A program made the translations under genes and the position numbers. A DNA stretch of 64,000 nt from Parablautia intestinalis (GTDB lineage: Bacteria > Bacillota > Clostridia > Lachnospirales > Lachnospiraceae), in NCBI GenBank assembly GCA_003612395.1, contig RAYQ01000002.1, positions 62,001-126,000 on the forward strand. Reading direction: 5' to 3'. Positions 1 to 9,436 of this stretch are shown in pieces. The stretch's first letter is position 1, and every line of letters starts with the position of its first letter. Below the pieces are notes generated by a model. It was given only the letters and a program-made list of their open reading frames with translations. It was not told the origin of the DNA and did not search any database.

Positions 1-1830
1 GCGGTTGTAAAGAATAAGAACAAAGCCGGCCGGTTCATTAAGCCCGAAAAGAAGGTAGAGGAGAAGGTGGAAGAGCAGATTAAAGTGATTGTTATCCCTG
101 AATCCCTCACTATCAAGGAACTGGCGGATAAAATGAAAATGCAGCCCTCCGCTATCATCAAAAAGCTTTTCCTTCAGGGCAGAATTGTAACGGTAAATTC
201 GGAAATTCCTTTTGAGGATGCAGAAAATATTGCCATTGAATATGACATTATATGTGAGAAGGAAAAGAAAGTAGACGTCATTGAGGAACTTTTAAAGGAA
301 GAGGACGAGGAAACGGAAAAGCTGGTGAGCAGGCCGCCTGTTATCTGTGTTATGGGGCATGTTGACCACGGAAAAACATCTCTGCTTGACGCTATCCGCA
401 AGACAAATGTTACGGATAAAGAGGCGGGAGGTATTACACAGCACATAGGTGCGTATACTGTAAATGTTAATGGACAGTCTATTACCTTCTTAGATACACC
501 CGGGCATGAAGCGTTTACAGCCATGCGTATGCGCGGTGCAAACTCTACGGATATCGCTATCTTAGTTGTAGCGGCTGATGACGGTGTTATGCCTCAGACC
601 GTAGAAGCAATCAACCATGCGAAGGCGGCAGGAACAGAGATTATTGTGGCGGTTAATAAGATAGATAAGCCGGGGGCTAATGTTGACAGGGTGAAGCAGG
701 AAATGACAGAGTATGAGCTGATACCGGTGGATTGGGGCGGAAGTACGGAGTTTGTTCCTGTTTCAGCCAAGTCCGGCGAAGGAATTGACACGCTCCTTGA
801 GACTATTCTGCTTACGGCAGAGATTATGGAGCTTCGGGCAAATCCTGACAGACGTGCAAGAGGACTTGTGATTGAAGCCGAGCTTGATAAAGGTCGGGGG
901 CCTGTTGCCACTGTGCTGGTACAAAAGGGTACTCTTCACGTGGGAGATTTCATTTCCGCAGGCGCCAGCCATGGTAAAGTAAGGGCAATGATAGACGACA
1001 AGGGGAGAAGAGTGAAAGAAGCCCTTCCCTCAACCCCGGTTGAAATTCTGGGTCTTTCCGATGTGCCCAGTGCAGGCGAGGTATTTATCGCTCATGAAAA
1101 TGACAAGACGGCCAAATCCTATGCGGAGACCTATCTTGCCCAGAATAAAGAAAAAATGCTGGAAGAAACCAAGGCGAAGATGTCTCTTGACGATCTCTTC
1201 AGCAAGATTCAGGCAGGTAATTTGAAGGAACTGAACATTATCGTAAAAGCAGATGTGCAGGGCAGTGTGGAGGCTGTTAAGCAGAGCCTTATGAAACTTT
1301 CCAATGAGGAAGTGGTTGTGAAATGCATTCACGGCGGCGTAGGTGCGATTAACGAATCCGATGTATCTTTGGCTTCCGCATCATCAGCAATTATTATTGG
1401 TTTCAATGTTCGTCCCGATGCAATGGCAAAGACGATTGCAGAAAGGGAAGGCGTTGATATCCGGCTCTACAAAGTAATTTATCAGGCGATTGAAGACATT
1501 GAAGCTGCTATGAAGGGTATGCTGGATCCTATTTTTGAGGAAAAAGTGATTGGTCATGCGGAAGTAAGGCAGATTTTCAAGGCTTCTGCGGTCGGAAATA
1601 TTGCAGGATCTTATGTGCTTGACGGCATATTCCAGAGAGACTGCAAGATACGTATCAGCAGAGAGGGAAATCAGATTTATGAAGGCAGTTTAGCTTCCTT
1701 AAAGCGCTTTAAGGATGATGTGAAGGAGGTCAGGTCAGGGTTTGAGTGTGGACTTGTGTTTGAAGGCTTTGACCAGATGCAGGAGCTTGACATTGTAGAA
1801 GCGTATATTATGGTGGAGGTTCCCAGGTGA
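1..1830 (+). CDS. infB: Translation initiation factor IF-2 (5' end missing)
   Basis: IF-2 is the GTPase that brings initiator fMet-tRNA to the 30S subunit and promotes 50S joining. All GTPase boxes are visible: GHVDHGKT (G1), GGITQ (G2), DTPGHEAF (G3), NKID (G4) and SAK (G5), followed by the domain II, III and IV region ending near 1830. Frame 1 is open from base 1 with a Lys/Glu-rich stretch typical of the IF-2 N-terminal linker. The GTG at 67 is therefore an internal codon, and the gene is cut by the window edge rather than starting there. It overlaps rbfA by 4 nt (GTGA), so the two are translationally coupled. No oddity is seen in the visible part. Confidence 0.97.
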   Translation, partial: AVVKNKNKAGRFIKPEKKVEEKVEEQIKVIVIPESLTIKELADKMKMQPSAIIKKLFLQGRIVTVNSEIPFEDAENIAIEYDIICEKEKKVDVIEELLKEEDEETEKLVSRPPVICVMGHVDHGKTSLLDAIRKTNVTDKEAGGITQHIGAYTVNVNGQSITFLDTPGHEAFTAMRMRGANSTDIAILVVAADDGVMPQTVEAINHAKAAGTEIIVAVNKIDKPGANVDRVKQEMTEYELIPVDWGGSTEFVPVSAKSGEGIDTLLETILLTAEIMELRANPDRRARGLVIEAELDKGRGPVATVLVQKGTLHVGDFISAGASHGKVRAMIDDKGRRVKEALPSTPVEILGLSDVPSAGEVFIAHENDKTAKSYAETYLAQNKEKMLEETKAKMSLDDLFSKIQAGNLKELNIIVKADVQGSVEAVKQSLMKLSNEEVVVKCIHGGVGAINESDVSLASASSAIIIGFNVRPDAMAKTIAEREGVDIRLYKVIYQAIEDIEAAMKGMLDPIFEEKVIGHAEVRQIFKASAVGNIAGSYVLDGIFQRDCKIRISREGNQIYEGSLASLKRFKDDVKEVRSGFECGLVFEGFDQMQELDIVEAYIMVEVPR

Positions 1831-2198
1831 GAAAAAACAGTGTAAAAAACATCCGAATTAATGGAGAGGTGCAAAGAGTTCTGGCTGAAATTATAAGGGG
1901 AGAATTAAAAGACCCCAGAATCAGCCCTCTTACCTCTGTGGTATCTGTGGAGGTGGCGCCGGATCTGAAAACCTGTAAAGCATGGATTAGCGTATACGGG
2001 GATGAAGATGCCCGGAAAGCTACCATAGAGGGTCTAAAGAGCGCAGAGGGCTATATCCGCAGGGAACTGGCAGGCAGGATTAATTTAAGAAATACGCCTG
2101 AAATCCGCTTTATTGTTGATCAATCCATTGCATATGGAGTGAGAATGTCTAAGCTGATTGATGAGGTAAGCAAAGGGCAAAGCGGGGAGGAGTCATAA
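1827..2198 (+). CDS. rbfA: Ribosome-binding factor A
   Basis: RbfA is a small KH-like protein that binds the 30S subunit and assists maturation of the 16S rRNA 5' region. The 123-aa product has the usual family length and begins [18 protein letters not shown], with the conserved LKDPRI element near residue 31. The GTG start is supported by GGAGG at 1815-1819, 7 nt upstream, and by the 4-nt overlap with the infB stop, the arrangement common in Firmicutes. It ends just before a 37-bp tandem repeat block that separates it from nrnA. Confidence 0.95.
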   Translation: MRKNSVKNIRINGEVQRVLAEIIRGELKDPRISPLTSVVSVEVAPDLKTCKAWISVYGDEDARKATIEGLKSAEGYIRRELAGRINLRNTPEIRFIVDQSIAYGVRMSKLIDEVSKGQSGEES

Positions 2199-2200
2199 AA

Positions 2201-2361
2201 GCGGTCAGCACGCTCCCCGGACCGGCTTATCGTAACAAACGCTGTCACGCTTCGCGGACCGGCTTATCGTAACAAACGCTGTCACGCTTCGCGGACCGGC
2301 TTATCGTAACAAACGCTGTCACGCTTTCGCGGGCCAGCTTATTGTAAATAACGGACTGGCA
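2201..2361 (+). repeat. 37-bp tandem repeat, three near-perfect copies plus degenerate ends
   Basis: Copies at 2221-2257, 2258-2294 and 2295-2332 each begin ACCGGCTTATCG and end CGCTTCGCGG; the third has one extra T. A diverged partial copy follows at 2333-2361, and the 3' half of a copy is recognisable at 2201-2220. The units abut with no spacers, and the length is not a multiple of three. The block is noncoding and lies within the infB-ribF gene run. One unit junction recurs in inverted orientation downstream of pnp (20155-20188). Confidence 0.9.
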
Positions 2362-2413
2362 GGGGCGGCAAAGCGCGGGCTGTACCGGAAACAGAAAATA
2401 ACGGGGGATGAGT

Positions 2414-3373
2414 ATGAATATATTTGAAGAAGTAAAAGGCGCCGGCTCAATTGGCATCAGCGGTCATATAAGGCCCGATGGCGACTGTGTTGGAGCGGTG
2501 ATGGGACTTTATCTGTTTTTAAAAAAGGTATGTCCCGGTGCCAAAGTGCAGGTTTTGCTGGAAAAGCCGGCGGATATTTTTTCCTGCATAAAGGATGTGG
2601 AGGAAATACATACGGATTTCACCACGGATATCGCATGTTTTGACGTGTTTTTTGCGCTGGATACGTCAAAGGACCGGATGGGAGAAGCAGAGAAATATTT
2701 TGACAGTGCAAAGAAAAAAATCAACATAGATCATCACATCAGCAATAAGGGCTGTGGAGATGTGAATGATATTGTGCCGGATGCAAGTTCTGCAAGCGAG
2801 CTTGTTTATAACGCAATTTCAGACAAGAGTTTGCTGGATAAAGAGATTGCTAAGGCGCTTTACATAGGGATCATACATGACACGGGCGTGTTTCAGTATT
2901 CCAATACATCACCTGCCACCCTTAAAGCGGCAGCGGATTTGATTTCCTACGGGTTTGATTTTCCTCGTCTTATTGACGAGACTTTTTATGAAAAAACTTA
3001 TGTCCAGAACCAGATACTTGGCAGAGCGTTACTTGAAAGCATTATGTTTATGGATGGCAGATGTGTGGTCAGCATGATCGACAGAAAGACTATGAAGTTC
3101 TACCGGGCCCGGCCCGAGGATTTAGATGGTATTGTCAATCAGTTAAGGAACACCAAAGGTGTGGAGTGCGCAATTTTTATGTACCAGACCGATACTTTAG
3201 AGTATAAGGTGAGCCTGCGCTCAAACGGGAAAGTGGATGTGGCAAAGGTGGCCGGATTCTTTGGCGGAGGCGGACATGTAAGGGCGGCGGGAGTGACCAT
3301 GCAGGGAACTTTCTATGATATTATCAATAATCTGTCAGCCCGGATTGAGATGCAGCTGAAAGATAAAAAGTAA
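2414..3373 (+). CDS. nrnA: DHH/DHHA1 phosphoesterase, NrnA-type oligoribonuclease/pAp phosphatase
   Basis: This bifunctional enzyme hydrolyses short oligoribonucleotides (nanoRNA) and 3'-phosphoadenosine 5'-phosphate in the cytoplasm. The N-terminal DHH domain shows RPDGDCVGA, DTSKDRMGE and the IDHHIS motif near residue 107. The C-terminal DHHA1 domain carries FFGGGGHVRAAG, the substrate-binding glycine loop. The 319-aa length fits the family. The start at 2414 is preferred over the ATG at 2408 because GGGGG at 2403-2407 is 6 nt from 2414 but touches 2408. It sits between rbfA and truB, the common Firmicute order. Confidence 0.93.
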   Translation: MNIFEEVKGAGSIGISGHIRPDGDCVGAVMGLYLFLKKVCPGAKVQVLLEKPADIFSCIKDVEEIHTDFTTDIACFDVFFALDTSKDRMGEAEKYFDSAKKKINIDHHISNKGCGDVNDIVPDASSASELVYNAISDKSLLDKEIAKALYIGIIHDTGVFQYSNTSPATLKAAADLISYGFDFPRLIDETFYEKTYVQNQILGRALLESIMFMDGRCVVSMIDRKTMKFYRARPEDLDGIVNQLRNTKGVECAIFMYQTDTLEYKVSLRSNGKVDVAKVAGFFGGGGHVRAAGVTMQGTFYDIINNLSARIEMQLKDKK

Positions 3374-3394
3374 GGCAAGAGGGACTTTTCAAAA

Positions 3395-4318
3395 ATGTAC
3401 CATGGGATAATAAATGTGTATAAGGAAGCAGGCTATACTTCTCATGATGTGGTGGCCCGGCTTCGCGGTATCTGCAAACAGAAAAAGATTGGCCATACAG
3501 GAACCCTTGACCCGGATGCGGCTGGGGTTCTTCCTGTGTGTCTTGGAAACGGCACGAAGCTTTGCGATATGCTAACAGACCTGCGCAAGGAATATGTTGC
3601 GGTTTTGAGGCTTGGCATGGTGACAGATACCCAGGATATTTCCGGGAAAGTCCTGGAAGAGAGGGAAGTGAAGGCATCGCCCCAGGAGGCGGAGAAGGTT
3701 ATTTTGTCTTTTTTGGGGGATTCCATGCAGATTCCGCCTATGTACTCGGCTTTAAAGGTGAATGGAAAAAAACTCTATGAACTGGCAAGGCAGGGGAAGG
3801 AAGTGGAGCGCGCTGCCAGACCCATTACCATCTATCAGCTTGAAATTCTGGAAAAGGAGCACCCTGTGTACAAGCTCAGGGTGGTCTGCTCGAAGGGAAC
3901 TTATATCAGAACCCTTTGTCACGATATCGGACAGGCATTAGGGTGCGGCGGGGTGATGATAGACCTTAAAAGGACCCGGGTAGGGAAATTTGAGATAGAA
4001 AAGGCATATACGTTAGATGCTCTGGAGAAGATGGCTAAAGAGGGAGAATTTCCCGGGGTAATCGTTCCGGTAGAGCAGATGTTTGAGACGCTGCCTGCCT
4101 TAACGGTGAAGGAGGAAGCCTTCGGCAGACTGCAAAACGGCAATCAGCTTAGAGAGGAAGACCTTTTAGCCGGCTTTTTGGAAAAGGAAGGGAGCGATGT
4201 ACTTTTAGCAGAAGGGAAAAAATTCAGGGTCTACAGCCACAGGAAAGTATTTTTCGGGGTTTACCGCTATGAGGAAAAATGCAGATTGTTCAGTGCGGTG
4301 AAAATGTTTTTGACGTAA
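3395..4318 (+). CDS. truB: tRNA pseudouridine(55) synthase
   Basis: TruB isomerises U55 of tRNA T-loops to pseudouridine. The protein begins MYHGIINVYKEAGYTSHD and has the catalytic motif GTLDPDAAGVL with the nucleophilic Asp near residue 39. Further motifs are the IPPMYSALK element and KGTYIRTL. At 307 aa it matches the bacterial family, including a C-terminal PUA-like extension. It follows nrnA by 21 nt and precedes ribF across a 205-nt structured leader. Confidence 0.95.
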   Translation: MYHGIINVYKEAGYTSHDVVARLRGICKQKKIGHTGTLDPDAAGVLPVCLGNGTKLCDMLTDLRKEYVAVLRLGMVTDTQDISGKVLEEREVKASPQEAEKVILSFLGDSMQIPPMYSALKVNGKKLYELARQGKEVERAARPITIYQLEILEKEHPVYKLRVVCSKGTYIRTLCHDIGQALGCGGVMIDLKRTRVGKFEIEKAYTLDALEKMAKEGEFPGVIVPVEQMFETLPALTVKEEAFGRLQNGNQLREEDLLAGFLEKEGSDVLLAEGKKFRVYSHRKVFFGVYRYEEKCRLFSAVKMFLT

Positions 4319-4523
4319 CAAGTCCTGGCCGGAAAACGCTTCGGCACGGAGTATAAGGTAGAGCGAAATCTGACATTTCGTTCGCCTCCTTCGCGTAAAA
4401 CGCTTCAGAATGGGGATACAAGTTTGGAAGTAAACTTCCAAACTCTTTATCGGTGGCAGTATCGCAAGCACAGCTTGCGATACATGACAATAGGCTTTGC
4501 CTATTGTATGCAGGGGGTGTAAA
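4319..4523 (+). repeat. Hairpin-ladder leader of ribF with Shine-Dalgarno tail
   Basis: This noncoding stretch has four perfect hairpins: CGAAAT/ATTTCG at 4364-4380; a 9-bp stem with TAAA loop at 4422-4443; an 11-bp stem with ACA loop at 4459-4483; an 8-bp stem with TTT loop at 4488-4506. The tail TGCAGGGGGTGTAAA (4509-4523) supplies the ribosome-binding site directly before the ribF ATG. The element AAAACGCTTCRG occurs twice (4333 and 4397). Block 4361-4420 resembles 42381-42440, and 4421-4523 resembles the rhaA leader. No FMN riboswitch consensus was recognised. Confidence 0.8.
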
Positions 4524-5447
4524 ATGGAAATTATTAAAGATACAACTGATTTTCAGTTAAAGTATGGGAGCGCTGCTGCAATTGGAAAATTTGACGGTAT
4601 TCATAAAGGGCATGTGACGCTCCTTTCTCATATTTTAAAACAAAAGGAGCAGGGAGTAAAAGCGGTGGCGTTTACTTTTCACCCTTCGGCGGCTGCCTTT
4701 TTCGGACAGGCGAAAGGGGCTGAACTGACAACCCGTGATGAAAAACGAAAAATGTTTGAGAAGCTGGGAATTGATATTTTAATTGAATTTCCGTTAAACA
4801 GTCAAACGGCGGCAACCCCGGCAGAGGAATTTGTAAGGAAAATTCTTGTGCAGCAGATGAAAGCCGTTTATATTGCAGCAGGAGAGGATGTGTCTTTTGG
4901 CTATAAGGGGCTTGGGAATAAAGAACTGCTTTGCAAACTGGCAGGGGAGCTTGGCTATCAGGTCAGGATTATTGACAAGGTTTACTGCAGGGGGCAGGAG
5001 ATCAGCTCAAGTCTTGTGAGGATGATGGTGGAAAAGGGAGATATGCCCATGGTCAGGGAGCTTTTGGGAAGACCCTATAGCTTTGACGGAGAGGTGGAGC
5101 CGGGAAACAGACTTGGGAGACGGCTTGGTATGCCCACGGTAAACCTCTATCCGGTGAAAGAAAAGCTGCTGCCTCCTAAAGGGGTTTATTTTTCACAGGT
5201 AATTTATAAAAACCATATTTACCAGGGCATAACCAATATAGGGCAGAAGCCTACGGTAAAGGAGAATGGAAATATTAGTGTGGAAACCTATCTCTATGGC
5301 TTTACGGGGGATCTGTATGGAAAGGAAATTGTGACGGAATTATTACAATTTAAAAGACCGGAACAAAAGTTTGAAAACGTGGAAGCGCTGAAAAGGCAGA
5401 TGGAGAGGGATATCCAGGAGGGAGCCGTATTTTTCCAAAAAAAATAA
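4524..5447 (+). CDS. ribF: Bifunctional riboflavin kinase/FAD synthetase
   Basis: RibF phosphorylates riboflavin to FMN and then adenylates it to FAD. The N-terminal nucleotidyltransferase domain has the motif AIGKFDGIHKGH, with Lys in place of the more usual Asn after the first Gly, and SSSLVR. The C-terminal flavokinase domain has the GRRLGMPTVNL element. The 307-aa product starts at 4524, where the AGGGGG of the leader is correctly spaced. An earlier in-frame codon at 4497 lies inside a hairpin and is rejected. It ends 10 nt before the promoter of the next gene. Confidence 0.95.
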   Translation: MEIIKDTTDFQLKYGSAAAIGKFDGIHKGHVTLLSHILKQKEQGVKAVAFTFHPSAAAFFGQAKGAELTTRDEKRKMFEKLGIDILIEFPLNSQTAATPAEEFVRKILVQQMKAVYIAAGEDVSFGYKGLGNKELLCKLAGELGYQVRIIDKVYCRGQEISSSLVRMMVEKGDMPMVRELLGRPYSFDGEVEPGNRLGRRLGMPTVNLYPVKEKLLPPKGVYFSQVIYKNHIYQGITNIGQKPTVKENGNISVETYLYGFTGDLYGKEIVTELLQFKRPEQKFENVEALKRQMERDIQEGAVFFQKK

Positions 5448-5457
5448 AAATAGGAAA

Positions 5458-5486
5458 TTGACAGTCCGGGGGTAAATTGTTATAAT
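5458..5486 (+). promoter_or_regulatory. Consensus sigma-A promoter of the NlpC/P60 gene
   Basis: TTGACA at 5458-5463 and TATAAT at 5481-5486 are separated by exactly 17 nt. Both hexamers match the consensus perfectly. The gene starts about 50 nt downstream with its own TTGGAGGA site. Confidence 0.9.
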
Positions 5487-5535
5487 GATTACGTAAGAAT
5501 TGTAACAAATTTGTAATAACCTTGGAGGATTTGTT

Positions 5536-6588
5536 TTGAAAAAGCAGATAAAATACGGAGTTTGTGTACTTGCATCGTTACTTCTTTTGGGAGAACCAAT
5601 TGGCGCGCAGGCATCGGAGCAAAATGGCAGAAATGTTGCGGCATTAGATACGGAAGAACTGCTGACAGCCGGAATAGGGGATCTTTTTATATCAGAGCTT
5701 TCAAAGATTGAGTATGTGGAGATTGCCAGGGAGGCGGAAGGAGCCTTATGGGGATATACCAATCTTGGAATTTGCAATGTGGAAGAAAACAATTTAAATA
5801 TCAGACAGGAGCCGGATGAATCGGGAAAAATGGTCGGCAAGCTGCCCAAAAATGCGGCCTGCGAGATTGTAAGCAGTGAAAATGGCTGGGCTTACATAAC
5901 TTCCGGCAAGGTGGAGGGATATGTAAAGGAAGAATATCTTCTCACCGGCTATGAAGCGAAAAAAAGGGGAGGAGAGTTAGCCTCCGCTATTGCAGTGGCA
6001 ACCACAGACGGCCTTAACATCAGGGAATATCCCAATCTGGATGCAGAGGTGGTTACCCAGGTAGCATCGGGAGAGTTCCTGGACATTGTGGAAATACAGG
6101 ATGACGGCTGGATTAAGGTTTATCTGGATGATGAGGAAGTATTTGTTTCCGCTGATTATGTGGAGGTAAAATCAGATCTGGAAACAGCGATTACCATGAC
6201 GGAGCTTATGTATGGACAGGGCGTCTCAGATGTCCGCGTGGATATATGCCAGTATGCGAAACAGTTTTTGGGCAACCCCTATGTATGGGGCGGTACCAGT
6301 CTTACAAATGGTGCGGACTGTTCCGGCTTTGTGCTAAGTGTATTCGCCAAATACGGGGTATCACTGCCCCATTCCTCAAGGGCCCAGGCTAATATGGGGA
6401 CAGGCATTAACGCTTCCGAGCTGCAGCCGGGCGATTTGGTATTCTATGCAAAGGGCGGCACCATAAACCACGTGGCTCTTTACATTGGAGGCGGACAGGT
6501 TATCCATGCCAGCAGTCCGAAAACAGGTATTAAGATTTCTTCCTATAACTACAGAACACCTCATAAGATGGTGCGGATTTTACAGTAG
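5536..6588 (+). CDS. Secreted SH3-domain NlpC/P60 cell-wall peptidase
   Basis: This is probably a peptidoglycan gamma-D-glutamyl-diamino acid endopeptidase acting outside the membrane. A signal peptide spans about residues 1-26, with hydrophobic core VCVLASLLLLG and cleavage near AQA-SE. Two bacterial SH3 domains follow, around residues 75-130 (NLNIRQEPDESGKMV) and 150-205 (GLNIREYPNLDAEVV). The C-terminal NlpC/P60 domain shows GADCSGFV (catalytic Cys), then NHVALYIG (catalytic His) and HASSPKTGI. The TTG start at 5536 follows a strong GGAGGA site. It is monocistronic, flanked by its own promoter and terminator. Confidence 0.93.
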   Translation: MKKQIKYGVCVLASLLLLGEPIGAQASEQNGRNVAALDTEELLTAGIGDLFISELSKIEYVEIAREAEGALWGYTNLGICNVEENNLNIRQEPDESGKMVGKLPKNAACEIVSSENGWAYITSGKVEGYVKEEYLLTGYEAKKRGGELASAIAVATTDGLNIREYPNLDAEVVTQVASGEFLDIVEIQDDGWIKVYLDDEEVFVSADYVEVKSDLETAITMTELMYGQGVSDVRVDICQYAKQFLGNPYVWGGTSLTNGADCSGFVLSVFAKYGVSLPHSSRAQANMGTGINASELQPGDLVFYAKGGTINHVALYIGGGQVIHASSPKTGIKISSYNYRTPHKMVRILQ

Positions 6589-6634
6589 TCAGGGACTGCA
6601 GCATTCAGGGTTTATACTAAAATATAAAAGAATT

Positions 6635-6685
6635 CCTCTAAAGCATCGGATAAATATAAAATCTTCCGCTTTAGAGGATTTTTTA
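6635..6685 (+). terminator. Terminator after the NlpC/P60 gene
   Basis: CCTCTAAAGC (6635-6644) pairs perfectly with GCTTTAGAGG (6668-6677). A second inner stem (CGGA/TCCG) lies inside the loop, and a run of Ts follows from 6679. Confidence 0.85.
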
Positions 6686-6710
6686 TACCAAAATCCGGCC
6701 TAAATATAGA

Positions 6711-6739
6711 TTGCGGGCGGTGGGTAAATATTTTATAAT
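6711..6739 (+). promoter_or_regulatory. Probable sigma-A promoter of the sugar two-component locus
   Basis: TTGCGG at 6711-6716 and a perfect TATAAT at 6734-6739 have a 17-nt spacer. The kinase start codon is 70 nt downstream. The -35 box departs from consensus at the last three bases, as in many regulated promoters. Confidence 0.65.
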
Positions 6740-6808
6740 CAGGAATATAAATTGTCGGAAAATAATGACTTATCACGTATTTAAGATATAAAACAAAGGA
6801 ACAGAGAT

Positions 6809-8332
6809 ATGACGGCAGAAAAGATAAAATATCCTCTGAGAAATAAACTCATTGTGCTTGTACTGGTGGCGATGGTGCCAATTCTTTATGTGACAATTTA
6901 CCTGATTATGTCGCTTTTAAACTACAGCCGCGCTTACGACCAGATTGTCAGCAGCATGACACTTGCCAATAATTATAATATGAACTTTAAGGATGAGATG
7001 GATGAGAGTCTTTATAAGCTTGTGGTCAGCAATGTTACCTTTGACACGGTGGAGGAAGAAGAGGCATTAAAGAACCCGTATACGCTGATTGATGACCTAA
7101 GAACAGAAGGAAATAATCTGCTTGGAATGACCATGGACAGAGAGAGCAGGATCTGGCTGCAGAGCCTTTTGCGTAATCTTGATACCTTAGAGGACAGGGT
7201 GGATGATATAAGGGAAAATCAGGAGATGGAAGGCCAGTATGAGAAAAATACGGATATGCTTAATAATGATATCTATATTTTGACAGAGCTGATACAGGAT
7301 GATATCCAGCATTATATTTATTACCAGACCAGAAGTATAGAGCAGTTGAAAGTACAGTTGAACACAGAGGTTGAACATGTTATTTTCATCAGTATTTTGC
7401 TGGAAACAGGTATTGTTATTACGGTAATTTTAATTACTATAGCTATTTTAAGCAGCATCACAAAGCCGATTCAGGAGTTGTGCCGGATTACAAGCCAGAT
7501 TGCGGAAGGCAATTTTTCGGACAGGGTACAAATGCAGACGGAAGACGAGCTGGAAGTTCTCTCGGACAGCGTCAATGGTATGTCGGAAAATCTGGAGGTT
7601 ATGGTACATCAGATCAAGGAGGATGAGCGAAAAATGCGCCATGCGGAGCTGCGTCTTTTACAGGAACAGATCAATCCGCATTTTTTATATAATACGCTTG
7701 ATACGATTGTATGGCTGATAGAGGGAGACAATCCGGATAAAGCGGTGGACATGGTAGTGGCATTGTCAGAATTTTTCAGGCTGGTGTTAAGCAAAGGAAA
7801 AGAGTATATTACAATTCGTGAAGAAGAACAGCATATCAGGGGCTATCTGGAGATCCAGCAGGTGCGTTACCGGGATATTCTGGACTATGAGATTTTAATA
7901 GATCCGGAGATATACGGGTACAAAATTTTGAAACTGACGCTGCAGCCACTTGTGGAAAATTCTCTGTATCATGGCATTAAATACAAAAGGGCAATGGGGA
8001 AAATCCGGATTACGGGGCAGCTGGAAGCAGGCAGAATTTTACTTTGTGTGGAGGATAACGGCGTTGGCATGGAAAAAGAGGAGGTAGAAAGACTGCAGGC
8101 AGAAATCAGAAAACCCTGTAAAGAAACGGAAAAGGGTTTTGGACTGGCAAATGTCAATGAGCGGATCCGAATGAATTTTGGTATGGAATATGGGATGACA
8201 ATAGAATCAGAAAGAGGAATAGGTACAAAAGTAAGTATTGTTATTCCGGCAGTGGAATTTTTTGAAAAGACAATTGGAGAATCGGTAAAGGAAGGGAAAG
8301 AGACAGACGTCAAAGAGGAAGCGGGCTATTGA
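6809..8332 (+). CDS. YesM-type membrane sensor histidine kinase
   Basis: This is the sensor of a two-component system of the kind that controls sugar uptake genes. A first membrane segment lies around residues 12-34 and a second around 196-216, enclosing a helical extracytoplasmic domain. A HAMP linker follows (SSITKPIQELCRITSQIAEG). The His_kinase domain has the phospho-acceptor motif QINPHFLYNTLD near residue 291, and the ATPase domain has VEDNGVGM and GFGLANVNERI. The 507-aa length fits this class. The gene is followed after 17 nt by a sugar-binding protein gene and then by its response regulator, so all three appear to be one operon. Confidence 0.92.
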   Translation: MTAEKIKYPLRNKLIVLVLVAMVPILYVTIYLIMSLLNYSRAYDQIVSSMTLANNYNMNFKDEMDESLYKLVVSNVTFDTVEEEEALKNPYTLIDDLRTEGNNLLGMTMDRESRIWLQSLLRNLDTLEDRVDDIRENQEMEGQYEKNTDMLNNDIYILTELIQDDIQHYIYYQTRSIEQLKVQLNTEVEHVIFISILLETGIVITVILITIAILSSITKPIQELCRITSQIAEGNFSDRVQMQTEDELEVLSDSVNGMSENLEVMVHQIKEDERKMRHAELRLLQEQINPHFLYNTLDTIVWLIEGDNPDKAVDMVVALSEFFRLVLSKGKEYITIREEEQHIRGYLEIQQVRYRDILDYEILIDPEIYGYKILKLTLQPLVENSLYHGIKYKRAMGKIRITGQLEAGRILLCVEDNGVGMEKEEVERLQAEIRKPCKETEKGFGLANVNERIRMNFGMEYGMTIESERGIGTKVSIVIPAVEFFEKTIGESVKEGKETDVKEEAGY

Positions 8333-8349
8333 AAGTATAGAGGGTTAGT

Positions 8350-9393
8350 ATGAAGAAAATGGTGGGAGAGTTAAAGAAACTGGTTTTTGGGCATGTAAGT
8401 ATATTTATTGTACTTCTGTGCATTGCACCGCTTTTTTTTGTTGGCAGAGGCCTTTTTAAAGGGGTGGAAATAGAACAGGCGCAGGCGGAGCAGGAGGATT
8501 TGATTGTGGTGGGAGTTTCCCAATTAGGCAGTGAATCTGACTGGCGGTCGGCACATACGCTTTCTATCAGGGACGCCCTGACAAAGGATGCCGGATATTT
8601 TCTGATATGGAATAATGCCAGACAGATGCAGGAAAATCAGATTAAGGCAATTCGCGGATTCATCTCCCAGCGGGTTGATTATATAGTTTTTGCTCCGGTG
8701 GTAGAGACAGGCTGGGAGACGGTGCTCAGGGAAGCAAAAGATGCGCATATTCCGGTGATTATTATAGACCGTATGGTAGATGTGGAAGATGATTCTCTTT
8801 ACACAACATGGATTGGAACAGATGCGCAAGAAGAGGGCAAGAGAGCCGGAAGGTGGTTAGAGCGGTATCTGCGGAAAAATGGGAGAACTTTGGAGGAGAT
8901 TAATATTGTAGTGCTTCAGGGAACTATCGGATCAACGGCGGAGATTGGCAGAAGCAGAGGATTTCAAAATATTGCAGGATATCATGATAACTGGCATATC
9001 CTGGAACAGACAACAGGGGATTTTACGGCAACCAGAGGCAAAGAGGTTATGCGGGATATGCTCCGCCGCCATGGAGATATTGACGTGCTGGTATCCCAGA
9101 ATGATGATATGACGATGGGCGCTATTGAAGCAATGCAGGAAGCAGGCGTCAGCTATGGAGAATACGGGGAAGTGACAGTCATTTCTTTTGATGCCATTTA
9201 TGATGCGCTGCTGCTGATAAAAAAAGGGGAAATAAATGTGGACATTGAGTGCAATCCGGTACAGGGCGCCTATATTGATAATGTAATCCAAAGACTGGAG
9301 AAGGGAGAGCCGGTAGGGAAAAGCTATATTGTAGATGAAAATGTATTTACAAAAGAAAATGTGGAAAAATTTTTAGACGGCAGAACATACTGA
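8350..9393 (+). CDS. Membrane-anchored periplasmic-type sugar-binding protein, likely sensor partner
   Basis: This is a Peripla_BP_4-family protein of 347 aa with an N-terminal membrane segment (about residues 14-32) and no lipobox. It is therefore probably tethered by an uncleaved anchor. The ligand domain is clearly paralogous to the transporter binding protein encoded at 12551-13654: ESDWR, AIRGFISQRVDYI, PVIIIDRMVD, SQNDDMTMGAIEAMQ and DIECNPVQG have close counterparts there. Placed between the kinase and response-regulator genes, it probably binds the sugar outside and signals to the kinase. The ligand is unknown; the closest family resemblance is to YtfQ-like galactofuranose/galactose binders. 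Confidence 0.85.
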   Translation: MKKMVGELKKLVFGHVSIFIVLLCIAPLFFVGRGLFKGVEIEQAQAEQEDLIVVGVSQLGSESDWRSAHTLSIRDALTKDAGYFLIWNNARQMQENQIKAIRGFISQRVDYIVFAPVVETGWETVLREAKDAHIPVIIIDRMVDVEDDSLYTTWIGTDAQEEGKRAGRWLERYLRKNGRTLEEINIVVLQGTIGSTAEIGRSRGFQNIAGYHDNWHILEQTTGDFTATRGKEVMRDMLRRHGDIDVLVSQNDDMTMGAIEAMQEAGVSYGEYGEVTVISFDAIYDALLLIKKGEINVDIECNPVQGAYIDNVIQRLEKGEPVGKSYIVDENVFTKENVEKFLDGRTY

Positions 9394-9436
9394 CTTCTGC
9401 GGCTGCTACGGGAGTCCGGGCTTTAGAAAGGAAAAA

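Noticed and set aside
67-69. GTG at 67 as the infB start codon
   Set aside because: The frame is open back to base 1 with IF-2-linker-like Lys/Glu-rich sequence, so the gene simply extends past the window edge.
2201-2361. CRISPR array
   Set aside because: The 37-bp units abut directly with no spacers, and no cas genes are present.
4319-4523. FMN riboswitch upstream of ribF
   Set aside because: I see none of the conserved FMN-element sequence blocks; the region is explained by perfect hairpins shared with non-flavin genes.
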